Shown here: positions 1-12,335 of the stretch, one piece after another
Layout: each line of letters opens with the position of its first letter
Position numbering within the stretch: position 1 is the first letter of the stretch
DNA from: Symsagittifera roscoffensis
Lineage: Eukaryota > Xenacoelomorpha > Acoela > Convolutidae
DNA length: 64,000 bases
Assembly (NCBI RefSeq): GCF_963678635.1
Contig: NC_087066.1
Location: 29,517,301-29,581,300, forward strand
Direction: 5' to 3'
The notes under the pieces: model-generated
The model's database searches: none
What the model was told of the DNA's origin: nothing
Seen by the model: only the letters and a program-made list of their open reading frames with translations
Position numbers and translations under genes: made by a program

Positions 1-632
1 AACCCATCGAAATCCCAATTTTAGAATTTATACACAACACTAAATACAATCACAAACTTTTTAACTTCATTCAAAACACACCCTACGAATTTGCAGTTCG
101 CACCGAAGAACCAAAAACCATCAGAGCACTTCAATTTCTTTGGCCACTACTTCAAACTAAAAACATCATTCGCATATTAGCAAAACTACTAACCACGTCT
201 GAAGTCATTCACGACGTTTTTGCCCATGGTTTTTCCCCGACAATTAGGTAAATATGAATTGAATAATTTAAAGTAACAAATTCGAAAAAAAACTAACCAT
301 TCTTTATCAAATGTTTTTTTTTTCTTTAGTCTTCAGAGCGCCATCATCTCAAAAAGAAAAACCAAATAAAAAACAGAAACTTTCTCATAATTTATAAACT
401 TCTATTAAGTAATCGCAATGAATAAAGCAGTAAATTTTCTCCTCAATAGTAGTAAATTGATTTATAAATTCAATTCCCCAAAGCAGTAAATCTAATTAAG
501 ATGAATATAAATTAATAATTTCAAACCCCCACAATTAGTAAATTTGAAATTTTCAGTATTAAATTTATACAAATGAAAGCAGTACTAATCTTTCTGAAGA
601 CGCTTCTTTATAATATTCACTCGCCCACAATT
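1..632 (+). repeat. First copy of a ~630 bp repeat (retroelement segment)
   Basis: This stretch matches 8981-9615 closely, with scattered substitutions and small indels, and probably continues beyond the left edge. The first ~240 bases are the 3' end of the gag-like ORF that is complete in the second copy. The rest is AT-rich non-coding sequence ending near 'cactcgcccacaat', after which the copies diverge. Here it is joined directly to a pol fragment that starts at RNase H, so protease and reverse transcriptase are missing. It is either an LTR-adjacent segment or part of a second, tandem element. Confidence 0.75.
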
Positions 633-689
633 CTATATAAGATGCGTATAAGATGCAATTATACTTACAGCCATTCTAAAAACAAAAAG

Positions 690-1303
690 TTTAGACACCA
701 AAAAAGTTTTGAATGGACAACAGAACACCAAACAAGATTTGAAGAAATCAAAAAACTTCTCACAGAACAAATTTCAAACACAATTTCACATCCTGATCAA
801 CCATTCTATGCAATGTGCGATGCTTCAAACTTTGGCATCGGTCCAGAACTACTACAATCTCACAATGGAACAAATAAAATGAATCTCATCTCAGCAAGTT
901 CTCGTTTCTTTATACAAGCTGAATTAAGACTCTCTACTATCATAAGAGAATGCACAGCCATAACATATACTCTTATAGAGTATGAATTTTTAATACTTGG
1001 ATCAAAACAACCAACAGTTTTATTTACAGATCATAAACCCATATTGTTTCTATTCACACAGAAACTGAACCCAAACCATACAACTTACAGATTTCTATTA
1101 TTTTAGTGAAATTTCCCAATCTGCACATAGTATGGACAGCAGGAAAAAATCTTGCACTACCCGATACTCTCAGTAGAAATACACCACCTGAATTATTGAC
1201 CAGAAAAACAACAACTGAAAAACCACAAAATATTAAATTCTATCTTGCAAAAGATGAAATTTCACCACGATTAGAATGTAAATATGCAGTAAAACTGACG
1301 TAG
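690..1303 (+). pseudogene. Ty3/gypsy pol fragment: RNase H and connection region
   Basis: This is the RNase H part of a retrotransposon polymerase polyprotein, which would degrade the RNA strand of the RNA:DNA hybrid. It opens with the usual RT-RNase H connector (FEWTTEHQTRFEEIKK). The catalytic-type blocks CDASNFGIG, a TIIREC glutamate block and LFTDHKP follow in order. A frameshift near 1090 moves the reading to the +2 frame, which continues with LHIVWTAGKNLALPDTLSR, the classic gypsy RNase H end. Protease and RT are absent upstream, where the 630 bp repeat abuts. Family assignment is secure from motif order; the copy is truncated and broken. Confidence 0.85.
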
Positions 1304-1422
1304 ATCAATCACAAATATTCAATCTACAACACTTTACACTATATTTAGATTGTCAAAACAACCACTACGAAGTTGATTTACTAAGTATATCTACATTTAA
1401 TGCAATTCCATATTCAATTTGG

Positions 1423-1704
1423 ATGAAAAACAATACTCAGCAAAAAAAATTAGACCCATTCCCTTTAATCGAAAAAGAAAATCTAACTGATAATATAAAC
1501 TTATCAGGCCCACTAAATAACGATTCAAAATACACGATAAATCAAGTTTTTAATCTTCATGACCCACTTGACACAGTACCCCTATCAAAGATAGAAATTG
1601 AAAATATATTTCTACCAACTACAGAAAAAATCACACTAGAATTACTACAAAAACATCAAAATCTTGACCCAGTCATTAGACAACTAAAATTTTGGCACAA
1701 CTAA
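1423..1704 (+). pseudogene. Pol linker between RNase H and integrase
   Basis: A 93-codon open stretch lies between the RNase H end and the integrase zinc-binding region of the same gypsy remnant. It has no recognisable catalytic motif. Its C-terminal part (ITLELLQKHQNLDPVIRQLKFWH) resembles the helical segment that often precedes the integrase HHCC domain in Ty3/gypsy Pol. The function is inferred from position only. Confidence 0.45.
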
Positions 1705-1856
1705 AAAACTAAACCAATCAAAGCTGATACCCAAATTCTAGGAAAAAAACACTTCTTAGATGTTTTAGAAAAATTAATAATACCTCTATAAACAAAAGTA
1801 CAAATATTTTAGAATACCAAACACCTGATCTTAAAGTAGCTTGCCCACCATTAAAA

Positions 1857-2633
1857 ATGATGTTAATAGCATTCAATACTTCACATACCCTACACACTAA
1901 GAGATTTTCAGTCTCAGAAAAAACATGCTCCAAATTTATACTAAATGTTTATTTTCCAAATGCCCCAATTTGGATTAAAGTATTATGCAACGATTGTATA
2001 ATATGTCAATTAAAAAAACCCTACCCAAATCAGAAACAAATTGCAGAAAAACAAGATTTTAAAGGACAAAGCTTATATTTTAATCATAGAATCTCATTTG
2101 ATACCAAAGGACCAACTTCACCATCCTCAGAAGGAAACTCATATATAATGGTCACTGTTGACGCATTTACACACTACGTAGCCTTCAACCCAGTACCCCA
2201 TTGTAATGCTTATTATGCATATACAACACTCTACGAATACTGGATAGCAAAATTCAGATTACCCGAAACCCTAGTCACAGACAATGACACTGAATTTATT
2301 AATAACGAAATTATCCTGCTATGGCACTTATACAAAATTAAACATAAACCACGTACATCTCATGCACCTCGGACAAATGGATTAGTCAAAGGTATGAACC
2401 GTTCATTACAAGAAAATCTCAGATGTATCATTAATGGAAACAACACACGGTGCACTGAATGGTCAGCAGATGTAAAATTATTCCCATTATCCTATAGTTC
2501 ACAGATTACAAGAACATTAGGATTGTCACCATACGAAATGGTATTTAACCAAAATCACCACATAGAAAACAATTATTTTATCAATCACCTCCTAAATAAG
2601 AAACTAAAACACCTCAAAAAGAAAAAAAAATAG
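1857..2633 (+). pseudogene. Ty3/gypsy integrase with catalytic Glu changed to Lys
   Basis: This is the integrase part of the pol remnant and would insert the retroelement cDNA. The N-terminal zinc domain is visible (HTLHTKR followed by CNDCIICQ). The RNase H-like core follows, with Asp at 2100-2102 (FDTKGP), Asp at 2280-2282 (TDNDTEF) and then RTNGLVKGMNRSL. The catalytic Glu expected in GLVEG is Lys (AAA, 2388-2390), so this copy should be inactive even though the 258-codon frame is open. The C-terminal part ends in a lysine-rich A tract. It follows the RNase H remnant on the same strand and precedes an env-like region. Confidence 0.85.
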
Positions 2634-4205
2634 AAAAACAATAGAAAAAATTCTACCACAGGATCAAAAAGAAAAATCTTCGACTTCGAAATCAGCCACG
2701 AAAAATTTATAAAACTTTCATTCCACAATCTAAAATATTAAAGAAAGATGAATTTCAAAAACCACTTCAATTTTAATTATTATTTTCACCTCTTGAAAAT
2801 CTTTTCATAACCCAAATTTTTTCTCAAAGTTCATGCTGAAAAGCACTCAAACAAACTAGCACAAATTCAGTCAATCAGAACTTTTTTCGAATCATCACCT
2901 CATTTTTGACACGACTTTTTTAGCCGACAACAAATCAGCTTCAAGCGAATCTCTAAATATAACTAAAGGACCTACAGGTCAAAAATAAACAAACCGCTAA
3001 ACATTGACAATTGAAATAAACAAAATCTCAATATTACAACCCTCGCATATCAATTAGTACAAAGATCAAAAATATTTTCCCAACTCAGACCTCGAAAAGC
3101 CCCAAGCAAAAATATTAAATTTGCCTAAAGAACAAAATGCACAAGATCATTTAGCCTAAAATACAAATATCTTTTAGATACCCCCAATTATCGAGTAAAT
3201 AAAAACAAAACTACCTTTCCGACACCATAAAATTTCCCTTCAACAATAACTGACAAAACCCAACACACTTGTCAAAAAAACAATAAATAATCGAATTTAG
3301 CCACAAAAAATAAAAAATAATTCGACAAAACAAATCATTTCTTAAATGCTTCGATCAGCGAAGGTCAACAAATTAAAACAGCTCACTTCAATCCTTTTTA
3401 TAAAACTTTCTTTCATTTTAAATTTTTTTATCATAATTTTAGCCGATATCTTAGAAACTCTCATGATCCTCATATTAATTTTTGCAACCTTTTCTGATCT
3501 TTTATTCCCTATTCCCAATCTTTATAACCCTTTCCAAAAACCTTGATCACCTCCACAGGTACGATACTTCAATAAGTATTTAACTGTTTCAAAACCTATT
3601 TAGAAGAACCGACGTTTTTCTACTTTTCGTAATTTTTCTCACATTTTTGACATCACTCATAATGAAAATGTGCAAATGTTTTAAAAAAGCAATAATCACA
3701 ACCGCATTAGCAACAATACTATTTTTTTAATGAAGAATATTACATCAAACATAAAATTTCTTCATAAAAAATATACTTAAAAAATTTTCCAAAATTGCTA
3801 ATCAACAACCCCAACAACGCCAACAAATACTCAAAATTCCCAATCATCGACACGCATTTCTTTTCAAGAAAATCCATATACTTTTGCAGAATAACACGCA
3901 CGATTATCCGAACCACTAGAACCAGTCGTTCGCCATGCATTTGAGCGAACCACAATACGAACCAACATATAACATATACCCCCCTCTCCAACAAGATCTT
4001 AATAGAGAAAGACACAGAAGTCAAAACCAAAATACACTTGAAATAAATAGATAAATTATAGACCCGAGACGAAACAGAATCTTTCAAACTCCCAGAGTTC
4101 ATTTTAATATACCTCAGTCACCAACACCAAACTCTTTAGACGTTTCTGGTAGCACACGTCCAGAAACTCCAGCAATTGCTTCACAACAAAGCACGTCAAA
4201 TATAC
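2634..4205. other. No confident gene; AT-rich stretch between pol and env-like region
   Basis: The plus strand is broken by many stops. A 66-codon hydrophobic ORF (3346-3546) and a short Met-Lys-Cys peptide resembling a signal sequence (from 3662) can be seen. Neither is convincing alone. The glutamine- and proline-rich plus-strand readings after ~3790 look like decayed coding sequence of the surrounding retroelement. Confidence 0.4.
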
Positions 4206-4878
4206 CAAGACTACTTAGGTTCAACTCCCACATCAGAACAAATCCAAAAAAAAACCTTTTAATCACCCAGCAACTACAGAACGTCTCCCCTATTGGACCA
4301 CACACACCTACACTCAAGGTAAACCACATTTAGTAAACGACCCAATTGACGTATCATCTGATACAACACTATCGAACTTACCAGAAACACTTTCCCTTTA
4401 CTCAACACATTCTTTAAGTCAAATATCACCAACATTTTTTCCTCTTAAATTTCATACAAATCTCGACTCTAGATACCAAGAAAACTCATATATTAATACA
4501 CCCCTACGATTAGATTGGAATACATTCCTAGGACCTCCTCCATTATTTGGTCAACATAAAGAAGTTAGCAGACTACACAACTGGGCAATAAACAGATTAC
4601 AAAAAAGATACGATATTCACAAAGATATACAAGAACATAACATACTAATACTCCAACAAAATAGTCTAACACTCAAATTCGAAATTACAATAAAACTAAA
4701 AAATATCGTTCAATATCCATTTCCAGTAGCCCCTCCAAATATAGCAGCTCAATCTTTACCTCCCCCCTTTATAACAACACAAATAATCTACAAATACGAT
4801 AGATACACTAACAAGACAATCGGATACATAACTTTTTATAAAACGTATTCAGGATTATCATACACATGTATATTCTAA
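4206..4878 (+). pseudogene. Long stop-free reading frame without ATG, retroelement-associated
   Basis: About 224 codons are open on the plus strand between two stops, with no in-frame ATG. The translation is Pro/Thr/Asn-rich at first. It then becomes more structured (LRLDWNTFLGPPPLFG, then a helical RLHNWAINRLQKRY block). I do not recognise it. It sits between the integrase and the env-like ectodomain on the same strand, so it is most likely a decayed retroelement ORF, either the N-terminal part of the env reading or an accessory ORF. Base composition matches its neighbours. Confidence 0.4.
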
Positions 4879-7054
4879 AGATATTCACTTTTTAACACTT
4901 TCTTTTTCTTATTTTTCCGAATCAAATAACAATTCTTCTCCTCGCATAGGACCTCAGGATTTACTAGTCACACACTATGATTGTGAAGAAAAAGAACAAA
5001 AAACACTACACAAATATGCAATCAATCAAGTAACACAATGTGAATCCGAATCACAAGCTATAGGAACTACAAAAATCATAGCTACATTATACCCAAATGC
5101 ACGAGCTACAACACTTACAGCATATAAATTCACAGCAGCATGTTACGAAAAGAAAGTACCTTGTTCACAAGTCTCTAAAGGAAATAAAAATAAATTGGAT
5201 CAGGAATCATTCTTTTGAAGTAATATCGAAAAACTTTTACATCTCAAACCTGAAAACTGTAAAAACGAACTTGTCAGATTAAAGTTTTCACAGATTCAGC
5301 GCACCAAGCAGAACTTGAAAGATACCAGGGCTATAATAAACTAGATGTTAAATACCCACATCATGGCGCACACGGAAAATTAACTTATGATAATCGCGAT
5401 AAAAATTGGATAATATACATTGGAATAAACAACCCCTCAAATTGCAAAGCAAACACAAAAAGAATGGATATGAAGAAATAATGTTTTTCGATTGGAAAAT
5501 ACAACTTGGAAAAGTACAACTATCACGAGATCTAAACGATGACACTACAATTTACCAAGGAAAAATACTCCCTTGCGATAATAACCAAGGATACTGTGAT
5601 CCTACTACTCAGACACAAGCAACAATTGTCTGGTTTCCTGAAGACATTTGTACCACATTTCAAGTAGCAAAAATACACGCCAGAATGATAAAGTTCTATA
5701 AAAATATTTTGTTGAATCCATCCATTATGAAAACGTAAGCCCTGGAAAAATCACACATAGCAATTATAATTTTAGAAACATTCACAATATAGAAAAAAAA
5801 TTAACACGCTTCCAAAATTATGCAGAAATAGAACAAGCATTTAAATACAACAAACCACTCTATAATTTGCAGTATTCCGAAATTCTTGTTGCATATGAAC
5901 AACGTTTCGACATGAATACAGGAAAAATCATGAAAAAACCCACATGCAACACATCATACCCCAAATGAAGGAAACTCATACATCCCAGTAAACCTCCTTA
6001 AAAACGCAGGAAACATTGGTGGAAAAAAAACACAACAAGATAAAGATAGTACACGCTTCCAAGAATGATCACAAATGAACAACACTTATTTTGGCGCAAT
6101 TCATTATGATATACATCTAGATATGAAATTAGACTACACAATAAGTAGAATTTTTCAAGAAATGTCATTATCAGAATTAGAAACACTATATCAATTATGT
6201 GAACTTGAAAGAACACAAATTCTACAATCACTCGCATTAGCAGTTCTAAAAATACCATATGCAGGATATTTATTTTCCGGAAACAGATCAAACTTCCTTG
6301 ACTATGAAGGAAATATTTTATGGTATTACACTTGTACCAAAAAAGTATCACCTTTATATGTTTTTGAAGACAAACGATGTTATAAACGAATACCAATATT
6401 CTACAAAAATAAAGTACATTTTGTTGATACACTTTCACAAAGAATTTTTTTTTGGGATACAGCATCCCTAGTGGATCAGAAAGTAGCCACATTGTCATAC
6501 AACAAAATCCTGACGAAGATAAATATTATCTACTCACACCATAACCGACATTAATGCAACCATTAAAAAGTTTTCACCTGGAAGTATTAGAGCCATTGCC
6601 ATCAACTCAAATATCGATTTACAATCGATCGGCATATAGTCTAAATCAGATATACACCACCACATTCGTACCAAACAATTTCAGGAACTACTTACAAAAG
6701 TGGACACACTACAAAGACAATCAATAGATCAAAACCTACGCAAACTTGCAGAATCAATAAGCTTTTCAGACATAAACGCTTAAGATTACAGCAGATATTT
6801 TTATGATATAAAAGATTCCATTTACTTAAATGGCAAAAAATACAGATAAAGACATCTCACCAATTAATATTTTTAGTTTCATAAATTTGAAAAGCAAATT
6901 TTCAGTCTTTCTAGGTTGGCCCTATTACATCTTAGAAAGGTTGACTATATTATACGCCAAGTTTAATTTTTTTGGATTTCTTTTCTCTTTGTTAAAAGGC
7001 ATCTATAACACATGTGCTATACATACACAAAAAAAAACAGATCAGCAAACGTAG
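4879..7054 (+). pseudogene. Envelope-like glycoprotein remnant of the retroelement (broken)
   Basis: Several consecutive plus-strand frames together look like one decayed membrane glycoprotein: 4879-5218, 5281-5480, 5406-5738, 5750-5970, 6075-6554, 6550-6790 and 6830-7054. The pieces are cysteine-containing and Asn/Thr-rich. The largest (159 codons) contains GNRSNFLDYEGNILWYYTC and a later KVHFVDTLS block, a layout I associate with captured viral glycoproteins in animal LTR elements, possibly the chuvirus-like type. The last piece has hydrophobic segments suited to a membrane anchor. At least five frame changes or stops interrupt it. Position after integrase supports env; the exact glycoprotein family is an impression only. 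Confidence 0.55.
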
Positions 7055-7386
7055 CACGTATACTTTTTGCAGGATTTTTTTGAATCTTCTCTACATCAAG
7101 AAATAAAATACTTCTAGACGCACAAGTAAAAAAGAATACAATACAAAAGTATCCACTACACCAAATACATATGACGAATCACAAAACAACACAAATGCAA
7201 CACCCACAGCACCACAATTACCCAATTTACATCATAACCACCCATTATTACTAGTGTCAGGAAATTTTCAAAATTTAGCACTCAGAGATATCATATCTTC
7301 AAAACTAAACATACGCAAAGCCCAATTCACCATATAGTAAAACAACAACGATACATATGAACAAAGAATCGAACAACCCCACACCA
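7055..7386. other. Spacer between env-like remnant and gag-like ORFs
   Basis: This is A/C-rich sequence with an interrupted plus-strand reading (NATPTAPQLPNLHHNHPLLL) but no complete ORF. I see no LTR-like terminal repeats here, although an LTR would be expected if two tandem elements met at this point. Confidence 0.4.
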
Positions 7387-9229
7387 TGAATTTTCGTTCG
7401 CAGAACAGCCAATTTTTTTTGGCTCAAGATGAGCCGCCAAGTTGGATCCCTTCACCGCTCAATTTCCTACCCAGCCAATCTCACAAATACTATCCCCATC
7501 ATCCCCTTTTTTGCTTTCCCACCACCTGAATCACCCCATGTTAACACTTCATCCGGCATGAATTCTGATGCTAATTCAAATATTTACTACACAATTTTCC
7601 AATTCAAAAATTCAGAACTAGAAACCCCAGATGAATTTGATAACTTTGCGAACCCAGCCCATCTACATTTTCCTAACCTCCCTTTCAACCCATCCACTCC
7701 CAAACCAGAAATTAATCTCCCTCACCTCCCTCAACTCCCTCAACCCCCTCTCAAAATTTCCACGTAACACCCACATACTCTTCCTTCAACAATGAACATT
7801 CCAACAACAGTTCCCCAGATGAGACACAAATATCGTATGAACTAAACAATCTAATAACACTTCAACAACAATTGCAACAGCCTCAAACGCTAACCATTCA
7901 TCAACTATCATCAACCATAACATCATCAAACCCACCAACTCCCACACCCTCTTCAGATTATACACCTTCTCTAGCCCAATATTTTATATCCAACCAATCT
8001 TCATCCAGTACTTACCGCGCTTACAGAACATTTGAAAGGAAATTCCCAAATCACCCATTTCCTCTAAGCCCGGTACAGCACGAGAATACATAAATCACCC
8101 TAATCACACAAATACTAACGAATTCCTTCAAATAAATTTACCCTCCTTCCCTCAATATACGTATGCCTATTCCGGCCCTAACCACAAACAACCAAACTAA
8201 GTCGACGAATACGTACTAATCCCCACACTACATTGGACATCATTTCATCATTTCTCAAACCCACTTTGCTTATCATTAAGTAACAATCCACAGGAAATAG
8301 CAAAAAGTAAATAACGACCTATACGGACTAACTACAGCACAAACTCCTCGACAATTCACACACGTAGGATACAAAAAGTTATTAAAAATGTTCACGGCAC
8401 CTCAAGCTTACGAATATTCTATCGAACACTAAGATCATAACATCATCCGACCTAACCAAGATCAATTCCTTGACGATGATAAAATTGCTAACCCACAACT
8501 AACAGATAAATTTTTTGTCCAAACACCTTACATATTTACCCTCAGTTCTCTAGATAAAAAACATGATCATATCATCTCAGAAGCACTTTGTGATATCCAA
8601 GCAAATGAATCTTATTACGATAAGTTTGACACTTTTTCACTAACCTTTCATTTCCTCACACCCAAAGAACGTGATTTGCATTGTTCACACGACATCATGT
8701 TGCGTACTAAACAAACACATACCTATACTTACTACAGATTTATACGAAATCGTTATAACTTGCATACACCATCGCGACAACTTCACCATAGATATCAGTT
8801 TATTAACTCCAAATACACTTCAAGGTTTTTTCTTAACTTCACATATTGCATTAAAGATACTAACTTTCAAGGCATCCTCCGCAACTAGATCCCATCACCC
8901 AGATGTATACATTCTGTCCCCTAACCAAAAACCAAAATGTAGAAAAATCTCGCCCACTAATTGTCCCACATGAATTCCTACAACCGCTCGAAATCCCAAT
9001 TTTAGAATTTATACACAACACTAAATACAATCACAAACTTTTTAACTTCATTCAAAACACACCCCACGAATTTGCAGTTGGCACCGAAGAACCAAAAACC
9101 ATCAGAGCACTTCAATTGCTTTGGCCACTACTTCAAACTAAAAACATCATTCGCATATTAGCAAAACTACTAACCACGTCTGAAGTCATTCACGACCTTT
9201 TTCCCCATGGTTTCTTCCCCGACAATTAG
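7387..9229 (+). pseudogene. Gag-like ORF series (Pro/Ser-rich start, conserved C-terminal end)
   Basis: A likely start ATG at 7387 opens MNFRSQNSQFFLAQDEPPSW. The reading then continues through several frames (7429-7767, 7872-8093, ~8510-8890, 8903-9229) with stops and shifts between them. The first third is Pro/Ser/Asn-rich. The last piece ends in a hydrophobic, leucine-rich block (TIRALQLLWPLLQTKN) that stops at 9227-9229. The same C-terminal piece is found, slightly diverged, at 1-240, so this part belongs to a repeated element family. I see no CCHC knuckle. Gag is suggested by position and composition only; an accessory ORF after env is an alternative. Confidence 0.4.
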
Positions 9230-9615
9230 GTAAATATGAATTGAATAATTTAAAGTAACAAATTCGAAAAAAAACTAACCATTCTTCATCAAATGTTTTT
9301 TCTTTTTCTTTAGTCTTCAGAGCACAATCATCTCAAAAAGAAAAACCAAATAAAAAACAGAAACTTTCTCATAATTTATAAACTTCTTTAAGAAATTGCA
9401 ATGAATAAAGCAGTAAATTTTCTCCTCAATAGTAGTAAATTGATTTATAAATTCTATTCCCCAATGCAGTAAATCTAATTAAGATGAATATAAATTAATA
9501 ATTTCAAACCCCCACATTTAGTAAATTTGAAATTTTCAGTATTAAATTTATACAAATGAAAGCAGTACTAATCTTTCTGAAGACGCTTCTCTATTATATT
9601 CACTCGCCCACAATA
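8981..9615 (+). repeat. Second copy of the ~630 bp repeat
   Basis: This matches 1-632 nearly base for base. The shared part contains the gag-like ORF end, the A-rich untranslated tract and a TATAAA-containing stretch, and ends at 'cactcgcccacaat'. Beyond it the sequence continues with 'attatccatactcgcac', unlike copy one. The pair shows that two members of the same element lie in direct orientation about 9 kb apart. Confidence 0.8.
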
Positions 9616-10397
9616 TTATCCATACTCGCACTACTCGCCCACGACTAATTGTTTAAAATAGTAAATTTCAAGTTTTAACTTTCGCTGATAACAACTGTAA
9701 AAAGTATTAACAACTTTCTAACTTTCCTTTAACCCGGTTGGAAAGGAATTATATAATAATCTAAACTAACCAACGCAGCTTACTAAAACACCACAAATTA
9801 CAAACTAAAAGCATGACTAAGAAAAGAAAACCCATGGTACCCAAACCGGATTAAACCAGCTTTAGAACTGAATAATTTATTCTTTTATTCTTTTGAAGAC
9901 TATTCATAAGTCCGAAAGAGAACAAATAAAACACCAAAAAAGTCAAAAGACAAACCCAAATCAAAACATTTGATTTTTGAGAAAAAGACACAAGTAAAAC
10001 AACAAAAGTAAAAACCAGTAATAATTACAACATAAAAAGTTATTACCAAAAAGGACCCCACAAAATACTAGCATGAAATCATACCCTACACCTGGCCTAG
10101 CCCACCAGAAGGGACGTCCTGAGCATGCTCTATAGCCGGCCTAACCGACCGTGCTAAAACCACGCTTTGTCACACACTCCCAATTTTTGATGAGAGCTAC
10201 GCATGGGTGAGTAACTCTTAAAAAATAACAAAACTAAATAAAAACTCGTTTGCGATAAGAACTAATAAAAGATCATAAAAAAACAGAATTAACAAAACAT
10301 TTAAATATGTAAATGATATATTGCAGTATATAGATTACACACAACCCAAAGACGAGCATCAAGAAATTAGACGACCCCACCACACTCAAACTACAGA
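9616..10397. other. Unassigned A-rich stretch
   Basis: There are no supported genes. A more GC-rich patch at 10,070-10,210 includes 'gcatgggtgagtaactc', which looks like a splice donor context. It could be the leader of a retroelement, but nothing confirms this. Confidence 0.35.
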
Positions 10398-10745
10398 ATG
10401 GCTAAACACAACCAATATGCCGCCTACAATCACACCTCAAAGGATTTAAAGTACGTCATGGCTTTGCAGCAAGGAATTTCCATTGAACCAGACCAATGGC
10501 CACCTCAATGTTCAAGTATACGTACAGATCCGAGTTACAAGGCATCCCCTCCAAACTCAGGCTTCACGCCATTCCCAAATAAGATCGAAACACAGTTTTC
10601 TACCAAACAAGAACAAACGATCATAACAAACCATTTGGAAATCAGATTGACTTCCAGAAACAACAGCAACAGTTGCCGGTTACAGTCGTTGTCGAATGAC
10701 AATTCATATCGTCGACAATTCCAACTTCCTGGAACAGACAGATAA
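10398..10745 (+). CDS. Unrecognised ORF, possible decayed element ORF
   Basis: A 115-codon ORF starts with ATG (MAKHNQYAAYNHTSKDLKYV) and is polar and Gln/Ser/Asn-rich. An overlapping +1 frame continues after ~10,620 to ~10,910 with a Gln-rich run and ends KLCKPGWVEPDPNEILFL, so the real reading may be frameshifted near 10,620. No domain is recognised. It follows the second 630 bp repeat on the same strand and may be the start of another element of that family. Confidence 0.3.
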   Translation: MAKHNQYAAYNHTSKDLKYVMALQQGISIEPDQWPPQCSSIRTDPSYKASPPNSGFTPFPNKIETQFSTKQEQTIITNHLEIRLTSRNNSNSCRLQSLSNDNSYRRQFQLPGTDR

Positions 10746-12254
10746 AACATCCTTCTCCAAGAACAGAACAGAACAGAAACAATGCTCGCAACGTACAAAC
10801 GAACATCATCCATCCTCCATTACAGATGAAAGACAAAGAACAAAAAAAACTCTGTAAACCCGGATGGGTGGAACCAGATCCAAACGAAATTTTGTTTTTG
10901 GTTATTATTTAGATATTTAATCCCTTTAAAATATTGAATACTATTCAATCATACTAACTTAGAATTTAGTTACCTCACCAAGAGATCGACTCGTAACAAA
11001 ACCAGTATAGTCTAGATCTATTGAGACTAAGAGATATAAGAGTAAGATTAAGATCGGTACTAGACTAAGAAGCTGCACGAATCTATCCGGCCGAAAATAA
11101 GATAGCGTGACAAGCAGACGGTGTACCATATCTGAAATTACTCTATGACGACCACCCTTAACTCATAATGGTTTATTCCGTGCCGCAAGGATGCTTTATT
11201 TTGTCTCAGAAGTGGATCTTACTAACTACCCTCCCTTTGGTACCTAATAACTAATTTGCAACCCTCAAAAAAACTAATTCCTCTAATTTAATCAAGCATA
11301 TGTCATTTTTGTACCTTGTAGAAAATTATTCTCCCTATTGCAAAATTGTTATTGTTGAATAGTGCAAAAAGAAAAATGGCGACGAAATGTTCCAATATCT
11401 GAGCCGTTGTTTTAAATTAAGCGATCAGAGCCATCTATTTTGTAAACTCCTCAATAGGATATGATTAATTAATAACGAGAAAAAAGTCTATTGGTACCAT
11501 CTATCATTTATATACCCGTGAACAAAATTAAACACAGTTTTTTTTCTAAAATAAATGTTTTGCAGGATAATATGGTCTTCAAATTTGAACTTGTTTTTAA
11601 ATTGACCAAGAGCAATCGATCGGAGCTACCCTATTTGAAGTCATCATAATTTTGTTTCGGGGATTTACCAATTTACTTCGGGTATGAACAAACTAGTTTT
11701 CAATATATGCAGCAAATTTTTCAAACCACGTTGGATTAAAGAAAAGAAGAGATTATTAAAGTTTCCATTTTGAACACTTCAATATTCTCGCTGAGAATTT
11801 GTAACATCGCCTGAACCACGTTTTTCGCGACAACCACTTTTTTCGCCGTTTATCCGAGAAAGAGCTCACTACGATGCAAAAATTGATACAGATAGTAAAA
11901 CTGGCATTCTCAGACCTGGAATATTTTTTTGATAATTTTCCTGAGACGAGCTCTGATCATTTTCTCTATGTTCATGTTAAATTTTGTTTAATTTCAAATT
12001 GGATATTGCTTAAAATCATCCATGAAAACAGTCCACTAAGTGTATATCTCCTAAGAGTTTAATTCTGTCCACTAGTGTATATCTCGTAAGCTTTGTATGT
12101 ATCGCTCTTATAGCAAGGATGGTTCAAATCACTGAGCAGACCTGGAATTTTTTTAGGGTGGAGGGACGGATTTTCAAAAAAAATTTGGAGTTTTTTGTCG
12201 ACGTTTTGTTTTGTTTTCAGATTGACCTACATTCTTTTTGATTTCTCGAAAAAC

Positions 12255-12335
12255 TAAAGTTGCAAATTTTTGTGGTTTTATTCTCGGATCCATCCAGATA
12301 CAAGAGAAATCATCCAATTTCTCAAAAACAGTTTT
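12255..12335 (+). repeat. Dispersed ~80 bp repeat, copy 1
   Basis: The sequence runs from 'aaagttgcaaatttttgtgg' to 'caagagaaatcatcc' and matches 12,998-13,075 with a few differences. Family unknown. Confidence 0.6.

Noticed and set aside
3740-4329. Two minus-strand ORFs (120 and 71 codons)
   Set aside because: Shadows of plus-strand A/C-rich retroelement sequence; hydrophobic low-complexity translations.
10070-10210. Possible spliced-leader or small RNA gene (donor-like 'gggtgagtaac')
   Set aside because: Only a donor-like word is seen; no promoter, Sm site or repeated gene copies.
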